From positions 1-23,648 of the forward strand of contig NZ_CAKVJB010000036.1 of assembly GCF_934754935.1 (NCBI RefSeq): a DNA stretch of 23,648 bases. Direction: 5' to 3'. Source of the stretch: an uncultured Holdemanella sp. (GTDB lineage Bacteria > Bacillota_I > Bacilli_A > Erysipelotrichales > Erysipelotrichaceae). A program made the translations under genes and the position numbers. Shown piece after piece: positions 1-4,955 of the stretch (position 1 is the stretch's first letter; each line of letters starts with the position of its first letter). A model generated the notes under the pieces. The model did no database searches, was not told the origin of the DNA, and was given only the letters and a program-made list of their open reading frames with translations.

Positions 1-270
1 GGTGATGTAAAAGTGTGTAGAGCATTAGATGAAATGTTTGAAGAATCGACAAACAAAGGAATCCAGATGGGTATCAAGCAAGGCTTTGAACAAGGCATTG
101 AGCAAGGCATTGAACAAGGAATTGAGCAAGGTGTTGAGCGTGGTGCAAAAAATACACAAATCAAAATAGCACTTAAAATGCTTGTAAGAAATAATCAAAC
201 ACTTGAAGAGATATCCGAGATTGTTGGACTAGACTTAGATGCATTAAGAGAACTTAAAAAGAGTATTTGA
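1..270 (+). CDS. Rpn-family nuclease/transposase-like protein, C-terminal part (5' end outside window)
   Basis: The reading frame is open from base 1, so this is the 3' end of a longer gene. The visible part has the usual tail of Rpn (recombination-promoting nuclease, PD-(D/E)XK) proteins: a 'CRALDEMFEES' segment, then a Gly-Ile-Glu-Gln tetrapeptide repeat, then a short helical C-terminal module ending in ELKKSI. Rpn proteins are DNA endonucleases; in studied members the C-terminal module is also made separately from an internal start and inhibits the full protein. A suitable internal start is visible: AAAGGA at 55-60 followed by ATG at 67. The nuclease domain itself is not in the window, so the family call rests on the tail only. 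A terminator follows directly. Confidence 0.6.
   Translation, partial: GDVKVCRALDEMFEESTNKGIQMGIKQGFEQGIEQGIEQGIEQGVERGAKNTQIKIALKMLVRNNQTLEEISEIVGLDLDALRELKKSI
67..270 (+). CDS. possible internally started small Rpn protein (gene within a gene)
   Basis: ATG at 67 lies six bases after AAAGGA (55-60) and is in frame with the larger ORF, giving a 67-residue product. It consists of the tetrapeptide-repeat helix and the C-terminal module. In characterised Rpn systems such a product is the intragenic antitoxin. The same AAAGGA-ATG arrangement is kept in the downstream duplicate (373-387). Expression cannot be shown from sequence alone. Confidence 0.3.
   Translation: MGIKQGFEQGIEQGIEQGIEQGVERGAKNTQIKIALKMLVRNNQTLEEISEIVGLDLDALRELKKSI
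70..141 (+). repeat. in-frame 12-bp tandem repeat encoding G-I-E-Q units
   Basis: Six consecutive 12-base units, mostly of the form GGNATTGAGCAA, encode GIKQ, GFEQ, GIEQ, GIEQ, GIEQ and GVER. The unit length keeps the reading frame, so slippage would change helix length without a frameshift. Four-residue repeats of variable number are known in this position in Rpn proteins. Confidence 0.8.
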
Positions 271-272
271 TT

Positions 273-302
273 GAATGGATGTGTGATCGCATCCATTCTT
301 TA
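273..302 (+). terminator. Rho-independent terminator after the Rpn gene
   Basis: GAATGGATG (273-281) and CATCCATTC (290-298) form a perfect 9-bp stem with an 8-base loop, followed by TTTAT. It starts two bases after the stop codon. Confidence 0.7.
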
Positions 303-303
303 T

Positions 304-513
304 ATGAAAAGTGAAAATGATGAAGTAAAAGTGTGCAGAGCATTAGATGAAATGTTTGAAGAATCAACAAACAAAGGAATCCAGATGGGTATTGAACTAA
401 ACCAATCCGAAGTATATCAAACTATGCTAGAAAAAGGATTTAGTGTCAAAGCTATCGCATCGATTTTCTCAGTAAGTGAAGAATCGATTGAAAAGCTATT
501 GATGAAAGCTTAG
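304..513 (+). pseudogene. duplicated C-terminal fragment of an Rpn-type gene, possibly expressed as a 42-residue small protein from 385
   Basis: From about 319 the DNA repeats bases 1-75 almost exactly (offset 318), covering the segment from 'DEVKVCRALDEMFEES' to 'GIQMGI'. It then changes to a different C-terminal helical module ending in EKLLMKA. No nuclease domain and no ribosome site precede ATG 304, so the longer reading is probably a remnant. However, AAAGGA at 373-378 and ATG at 385 keep the internal start seen in the first copy, and would give a free-standing 42-residue C-terminal protein with no repeat tract. It may be debris from tandem duplication or a stand-alone antitoxin-like module. 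Confidence 0.45.
319..393 (+). repeat. direct repeat of bases 1-75
   Basis: This segment matches 1-75 at offset 318 with only a few substitutions clustered at the first six bases and scattered third positions. It marks a tandem duplication of the 3' part of the Rpn-type gene with the terminator trapped between the copies. Confidence 0.75.
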
Positions 514-516
514 AAT
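488..516 (+). promoter_or_regulatory. likely sigma-A promoter for the lipoprotein-ridA pair
   Basis: TTGAAA (488-493), a 17-base spacer and TAGAAT (511-516) lie at the 3' end of the Rpn remnant. The predicted start is near 523, inside the following hairpin. It is the only good promoter before the lipoprotein gene. Confidence 0.4.
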
Positions 517-545
517 AAGTCATTCATTTTGAATGGCTTCATTAT
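517..545 (+). terminator. hairpin after the Rpn fragment, weak terminator
   Basis: AAGTCATTC (517-525) pairs with GAATGGCTT (531-539) over 9 bp with one G-U and a five-base loop. The following CATTATA is a poor U-tract, so termination would be weak. Confidence 0.4.
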
Positions 546-560
546 AAATTAGGAGAATGT

Positions 561-1184
561 ATGAATAAGAATATAAAAAGAGTAAGTGTAGTATGTTTGT
601 GTTTATTGTTGAGTGGTTGTAGTATGTTTCAATCCGCTCTTAATGATATCAAAGGTAATTTAGTAGGTAACGGATATACAATCTATACATATGATAATTA
701 TGGCAGCGAAGTCATGGAGACAAGTGGAGATAAAATTAGTATTACAGGCAATGCAGTAGAGACGACTTCCTATGATGAAAATGGTAGTGTTGTTTCTGGC
801 TATGAGCTATCGAGCGTAATTACGATTACAGTCGATGGAAAAGAGATAGAGTCTTGTGGAGATACTTGTATTTTTGAACAAAAGGGATTAACGCCAGATG
901 TGGATTTTGCACAAGAAGATATTGATTCAAATACACATGGACAAATATCGGACAATACGTCTGTCGCAAGGTTCATTAATAAGTATAAAAATATGTTTGG
1001 CAAAGGAAGAATTGTAGTCATTAAATCACAATTAGGACAGCCAATTGCCGCATATTCTGGAGACAAGGTGTATTGGAAGATTCCAGATAATTTACCAAAG
1101 ATGACGAAACTTATGATTGATGGAAAGGCTTTGTATATTCATCGAGCAAATTTTCAAATTATTGATAAAGAATTATTGGACTAG
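561..1184 (+). CDS. putative lipoprotein, DUF5052-like
   Basis: 207 residues. The N-terminus has basic residues (KNIKR), a hydrophobic stretch and a lipobox L17-S-G-C20, so the product is predicted to be cleaved at Cys20, lipidated and held on the outer face of the membrane. The remainder is beta-rich, with repeated statements of the type 'TVYxYDNYGxEV' and 'KISITGN', which resemble the DUF5052 family of Bacillota lipoproteins as I remember it; that assignment is not certain. No catalytic motif is visible. The start has a clear AGGAG at 552-556. ridA follows 15 bases after the stop, so the two are probably co-transcribed. Confidence 0.65.
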   Translation: MNKNIKRVSVVCLCLLLSGCSMFQSALNDIKGNLVGNGYTIYTYDNYGSEVMETSGDKISITGNAVETTSYDENGSVVSGYELSSVITITVDGKEIESCGDTCIFEQKGLTPDVDFAQEDIDSNTHGQISDNTSVARFINKYKNMFGKGRIVVIKSQLGQPIAAYSGDKVYWKIPDNLPKMTKLMIDGKALYIHRANFQIIDKELLD

Positions 1185-1199
1185 GAGGATAACTTACTT

Positions 1200-1577
1200 A
1201 TGAAACAACAAATTAGTAGTGCTAAAGCACCAAAGGCATTAGGACCTTATTCAGCTGGTGTTGCAACAGAAGAACTAGTGTTTTTATCTGGACAATTAGG
1301 TGCAGATACGGATGGAAATTTAGTCAGTGAAGATGTCGTAGAACAAACTCAAAAGGCATTTGAAAATATTGGTGTATTACTTGAAGCCTCTGGCTTAACT
1401 TATGATGATATTGTCAAGACAACCGTATTATTGGCTGACATGAATGATTTTTCGAAAGTAAATGAGGAATATGCTAGATATTTTAATGGAATATTCCCTG
1501 CAAGAAGTTGTTTTGAAGTGGCTAAACTTCCTAAAAATGCTAAGGTAGAAATCGAGTGTATCGCAATCAAAAAATAG
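1200..1577 (+). CDS. ridA: RidA family enamine/imine deaminase
   Basis: 125 residues, the normal length for the YjgF/YER057c/UK114 family. RidA hydrolyses reactive enamine/imine intermediates (from PLP enzymes such as threonine dehydratase) to the 2-keto acid and ammonia, as a cytosolic homotrimer. Family marks seen: 'GPYSAG' near residue 15, 'FLSGQLG' near 28, and the C-terminal 'PARSCFEVAKLPK...VEIECIA' block with the substrate-binding Arg102 and Glu118. AGGAGG at 1185-1190 sets the start. It lies between the lipoprotein gene and the pyr promoter and may share transcription with the lipoprotein gene. Some RidA relatives sit with nucleotide genes, but the sequence does not prove a link to pyrimidine synthesis. 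Confidence 0.93.
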   Translation: MKQQISSAKAPKALGPYSAGVATEELVFLSGQLGADTDGNLVSEDVVEQTQKAFENIGVLLEASGLTYDDIVKTTVLLADMNDFSKVNEEYARYFNGIFPARSCFEVAKLPKNAKVEIECIAIKK

Positions 1578-1623
1578 TTTAAACATATATGTTGCAAATA
1601 TAGTTCATTCTTGGATTTTATTG

Positions 1624-1651
1624 TTGAAAAATCTATGATTTATGGTAGTAT
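1624..1651 (+). promoter_or_regulatory. promoter of the pyr operon
   Basis: TTGAAA (1624-1629), a 16-base spacer and an extended -10 TGG-TAGTAT (-10 at 1646-1651). The predicted start is near 1658. The same arrangement (TTGAAA, 16 bases, TGG-TAGTAT) recurs at 10527-10554 before the second carAB locus, which supports both as real promoters copied together. Confidence 0.7.
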
Positions 1652-1667
1652 ATATGAAAGAGAAATT

Positions 1668-1702
1668 GGATTTGAAAAGGGACTTTTTGAATCCATTTTT
1701 TT
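1668..1702 (+). terminator. leader terminator/attenuator of the pyr operon
   Basis: Bases 1668-1679 pair with 1683-1694 to give a 12-bp stem (two G-U pairs) closed by a three-base loop, followed by seven T (1696-1702). It begins only about ten bases after the predicted transcription start and ends before the pyrB ribosome site (AAGGAGG). There is no room upstream for a separate antiterminator, and I see no PyrR-type binding loop. It may be a UTP-sensitive attenuator, or simply the terminator for transcripts entering from ridA with the pyr promoter overlapping it. Confidence 0.65.
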
Positions 1703-1722
1703 AAGGTCACAAGGAGGATTAT

Positions 1723-2625
1723 ATGAACAAAAATTCGTTATTATCCATGAGAGATCTGTCAGTTGAAGACATCTATAGCATTCTTGATGATGCTAGACTT
1801 TTTAATAGTTCCTTTAAAGATTGGCAATTACCAATGCAGAAAGCATTGGTTGCTAATCTTTTTTTTGAGGCATCAACTCGAACACATTTCTCATTCGAAA
1901 GTGCACAGCACCAATTAGGATGCCAAGTCGCTGATTTTGCAGCTGGAGCATCTAGTGTCACAAAGGGAGAAACGCTTTATGATACAGTTAAAACATTTGA
2001 ATCTATTGGGTATGACATGGTGGTAATTCGTCATTCTCAAGATGAATACTTCAAAGAATTGGAAGATATCAATATTCCAATCTTAAACGCTGGAGATGGT
2101 GCAGGAAACCATCCAACACAATGCTTGTTAGACTTACTAACAATGCAAAATGAATTCGGTACATTAGAAGGCTTAAATGTAGTGATTTGTGGAGATATTC
2201 TACATTCAAGAGTGGCTGCCAGCGATAAAGAAGCTTTAGAAAAGTTAGGATCGACTGTTCGTTTTGCCGGACCAAAAGAATGGGAAAGACCAGGCTATCC
2301 AACAATCGATTTTGATGAAGCTATCGAATGGGCAGACGTTGTCATGATGCTTCGCATCCAGAAGGAAAGAGGTTCTGGAATGGCAGGCATGACAGATAGT
2401 GAATATCTAGAGAAATACGGTCTTACAAAAGAGCGTTATGCAAGAATGAAAGACAAAGCTATCGTAATGCATCCTGCCCCTGTTAATCGTGGAGTTGAAA
2501 TTGATACAGATTTAGTGGAAGCTGAAAAATCAAGAATTTTTGAACAAATGCACAACGGTATGTTAGTTAGAAAGGCTGTTATCAAGCGTGGCTTTGGCTT
2601 AGCTCCATTTAAGGAGGAAAAATAA
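1723..2625 (+). CDS. pyrB: aspartate carbamoyltransferase, catalytic chain
   Basis: 300 residues. Transfers the carbamoyl group of carbamoyl phosphate to L-aspartate, the committed step of UMP synthesis; cytosolic. The carbamoyl-phosphate motif 'FEASTRT' (48-54), the 'HPTQCLLDLLT' block (130-140) and 'HPAPVNRGVEI' (250-260) are present, as expected for an active catalytic chain. No pyrI regulatory chain follows. AAGGAGG lies just upstream of ATG. It is the first gene of the operon; pyrC starts two bases after its stop. The stretch for codons 32-48 carries a very strong hairpin and eight T, described separately, which could terminate transcription inside the gene unless ribosomes cover it. Confidence 0.97.
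   Translation: MNKNSLLSMRDLSVEDIYSILDDARLFNSSFKDWQLPMQKALVANLFFEASTRTHFSFESAQHQLGCQVADFAAGASSVTKGETLYDTVKTFESIGYDMVVIRHSQDEYFKELEDINIPILNAGDGAGNHPTQCLLDLLTMQNEFGTLEGLNVVICGDILHSRVAASDKEALEKLGSTVRFAGPKEWERPGYPTIDFDEAIEWADVVMMLRIQKERGSGMAGMTDSEYLEKYGLTKERYARMKDKAIVMHPAPVNRGVEIDTDLVEAEKSRIFEQMHNGMLVRKAVIKRGFGLAPFKEEK
1816..1866 (+). terminator. intragenic intrinsic-terminator structure within pyrB
   Basis: Outer stem 1816-1827 with 1850-1861 (12 bp, one G-U), a three-base bulge (1828-1830), inner stem 1831-1837 with 1843-1849 (7 bp), and a five-base loop. Eight T at 1859-1866 follow, five of them unpaired. It lies within codons 32-48, 93 bases after the start codon. The outer stem and the T-tract are kept in the pyrB remnant at 10694-10730. 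Translation through the stem would prevent it forming, so it could couple operon expression to ribosome position. Function is inferred. Confidence 0.6.
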
Positions 2626-2627
2626 GT

Positions 2628-3893
2628 ATGCGTTTAATCAAAAATGGTCAAGTTTTAATTGACAATCGTGTCGAAAAGAAAGATATTTTAATTGACGAAG
2701 GAAAGATCATTCAGATTGATGATTCTATCTCAAAAGACTGTGAAGTTATTGATGCTTCAGGCCTTACAGTAATTCCAGGATTAGTGGATGTACACGTACA
2801 TTTTAGAGAACCAGGACACACAGAAAAAGAAACAATTCATACAGGCAGTTTAGCTGCAGCTCATGGAGGATTCACTTCTGTATTTGCGATGCCAAACGTC
2901 ATCCCATTTCCAGACGATGTAGATACAATGAAAGATTATCAACAATTAATTGAAAAAGAATCTGTTGTACATACATATCCATATGCTTGCATCACTCTAG
3001 AAGAAGCAAGTAAAGAAGTAGTGGATATGAAAGCTATTAAAGAATTAGGCGTTCGTTGGTTCAGTGATGATGGAGTAGGAGTGGCTACACCAGAAATCAT
3101 GAAGGAAGCTATGGAAAAAGCGAAAGAAAACGACTGCATGATCGTGGCTCATACAGAAGATATGAGCTATCGTAGACCAGGAGCTTGTGTACACGACAGC
3201 AAAGTTGTGACATCAAAGGGTTGGCTAGGAATTCCAAGCGCTTGTGAAAGTGCGCAATTAATTCGTGATTTAGAAATCACAAAAGAAGTAGGGAACGCTT
3301 ATCACGCTTGTCATATATCGGCTAAAGAAAGTGTAGAAGCATTAAAAAACGCAAAAGAATCAGGTTCGAATGTAAGTGCAGAAGTTACAGTACATCACTT
3401 ATTATTAGAAGATAAAGATGTGGTTGGACCAAACTGGAAAATGAATCCACCGCTAAGAAGCCATGAAGATCGTATGTCTTTGATTGAAGGCTTAGAAAAT
3501 GGAACATTGGACTGCATTGCCAACGACCATGCACCACATACCTATGAAGAAAAGAAGCGTCCTATGGATAAAGCGCCATTTGGCATTGTTTCACTAGAAA
3601 GTGCATTTGCCTTATTGTATACAGAATTCGTACATAGACAAAAACGTTGGACATTATCACAGCTTGTAAACTGGATGTCAGCCGCACCTGCTAAACGTTT
3701 CGGTTTAGAAAATGTAGGACAAATTAAAGAAGGATATAATGCTGATTTAGTCTTAGTAGATTTAGAACATGAATCTTTGATCGACATAGATACATTTGAA
3801 TCTATGGGTAAAAATACGCCATTTAATGGCTGGAGCGTGAATGCGCAAGTAAAAGAAACCATCGTAGATGGAAAAACAGTATGGAAAGGATAA
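2628..3893 (+). CDS. pyrC: dihydroorotase (class I)
   Basis: 421 residues. A zinc-dependent cyclic amidohydrolase that interconverts carbamoyl-aspartate and dihydroorotate. Metal ligands are visible in 'DVHVHFREPGH' (His56, His58), in 'AHTED' and 'YHACHIS', and in the late 'ANDHAPHT' with its catalytic Asp. The length and the C-terminal 'GYNADLVLVD' strand fit the Bacillus-type enzyme. AAGGAGG at the end of pyrB serves as its ribosome site, and carA follows after three bases, so the genes are translationally close. No PyrC remnant remains in the second locus. Confidence 0.96.
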   Translation: MRLIKNGQVLIDNRVEKKDILIDEGKIIQIDDSISKDCEVIDASGLTVIPGLVDVHVHFREPGHTEKETIHTGSLAAAHGGFTSVFAMPNVIPFPDDVDTMKDYQQLIEKESVVHTYPYACITLEEASKEVVDMKAIKELGVRWFSDDGVGVATPEIMKEAMEKAKENDCMIVAHTEDMSYRRPGACVHDSKVVTSKGWLGIPSACESAQLIRDLEITKEVGNAYHACHISAKESVEALKNAKESGSNVSAEVTVHHLLLEDKDVVGPNWKMNPPLRSHEDRMSLIEGLENGTLDCIANDHAPHTYEEKKRPMDKAPFGIVSLESAFALLYTEFVHRQKRWTLSQLVNWMSAAPAKRFGLENVGQIKEGYNADLVLVDLEHESLIDIDTFESMGKNTPFNGWSVNAQVKETIVDGKTVWKG

Positions 3894-3896
3894 ACA

Positions 3897-4955
3897 ATGG
3901 AAAGACTATTAGTATTAGAAGACGGGAGCGTACATCGAGGGCGTAGCTTTGGCGGTGATAACTTCCGTATTGGAGAATTAGTATTTAATACTTCAATGAC
4001 TGGTTATCAAGAAATTTTAACTGATAATGCATACTGCGGACAAATTGTAATGATGACATATCCATTGATTGGAAACTATGGAATCAATCGTGATGACTAT
4101 GAAAGTATTGATCCAGCAACATTTGGCCTTGTAGTAAAAGATTATTGCGAACAACCAAGCAACTGGAGAAGTCAGGAAAGCCTAGGCGATTTCTTAAAAC
4201 GAGAAAATATTCCAGGCATCTATGGTGTAGATACTCGTTCTATTACTCGTAAATTAAGAGATAAAGGAACTATGAAGGCTACATTATGTAACGTGGATGC
4301 AGATATTGAAAAAGTAGTCGAAGAATTAAAAAATACAGAATTGATGAAAAACCAGGTTTCTTTGGTTTCTGCAAAGAAAATTTATCCTATGCCAAACCGC
4401 GGAAAGAAAGTTGTTGTAGTGGACTTTGGTGTAACTATGAGCACATTGAGAGATCTTTCAAAATGTGGTTTGGATATGATCGTAGTAGGACATGATGCAA
4501 GTGTTGAAACAATCATGTCATTCCATCCAGATGGAGTTTGTTTATCAAGTGGGCCAGGCAACCCATGCGATTTAACAAATCAAATCGAAGTTGTTAAAGA
4601 ATTAATGAAACAAACCGTTGTATTCGGTATTGGACTAGGATATCAATTGATCGCATTAGCATCTGGTGCAACTGTATCTAAAATGAGATTTGGACACCAC
4701 GGATCAAATATCCCAGTTACTGAAGTTGCCACAAACAAAGTTAAGATCACTCACCAAAATCATGGATATGCCGTTGATGTAGATAGCTTGGAAGCTGCTT
4801 CATTAGAAATGACTTATCAAGCATTAAATGATAAGAGTTGTGAAGGCATTGAACATAAGGAATATCCTGCATTTGGTATTCAATTCTATCCACAAACTGG
4901 GGATGCATTATATGGTAAATTTGTAGAAATGATTGAAAAAGGGGGATCACAATAA
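3897..4955 (+). CDS. carA: carbamoyl-phosphate synthase small subunit paralogue lacking the glutaminase triad
   Basis: 352 residues, uninterrupted. The N-terminal CarA domain (1-150) is well conserved, including 'NTSMTGYQEILTD'. The class I glutamine amidotransferase half is altered at every catalytic position: the nucleophile elbow GICLGHQ reads GIGLGYQ (Gly246 for Cys, codon GGA at 4632-4634), HPE reads YPQ (Tyr331 for His, Gln333 for Glu), and six residues after it are missing relative to the second copy. 'SNGPGDP' is 'SSGPGNP', and 'GHRGANHP' is 'GHHGSNIP'. Against the copy at 10756, by-eye identity is about 82% over residues 1-120 but only a little over half over the glutaminase part. 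Glutamine hydrolysis should be impossible, so the protein may be structural or regulatory for CarB. It overlaps carB by one base (TAATG). Confidence 0.9.
   Translation: MERLLVLEDGSVHRGRSFGGDNFRIGELVFNTSMTGYQEILTDNAYCGQIVMMTYPLIGNYGINRDDYESIDPATFGLVVKDYCEQPSNWRSQESLGDFLKRENIPGIYGVDTRSITRKLRDKGTMKATLCNVDADIEKVVEELKNTELMKNQVSLVSAKKIYPMPNRGKKVVVVDFGVTMSTLRDLSKCGLDMIVVGHDASVETIMSFHPDGVCLSSGPGNPCDLTNQIEVVKELMKQTVVFGIGLGYQLIALASGATVSKMRFGHHGSNIPVTEVATNKVKITHQNHGYAVDVDSLEAASLEMTYQALNDKSCEGIEHKEYPAFGIQFYPQTGDALYGKFVEMIEKGGSQ

Noticed and set aside
70..141. CRISPR-like array
   Set aside because: The 12-base units are contiguous, in frame and without spacers; they encode a protein helix. No CRISPR array, tRNA or rRNA was seen in the window.
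1654..1704. 16-codon ORF starting at ATG 1654 and ending at TAA 1702-1704 across the pyr leader terminator, as a possible leader peptide
   Set aside because: Its start codon lies between the -10 box and the predicted transcription start, and it has no ribosome site, so it would not be on the transcript.
1578..1722. PyrR-controlled antiterminator in the pyr leader
   Set aside because: The leader after the predicted start is only about 65 bases, with one hairpin and no recognisable PyrR binding loop.
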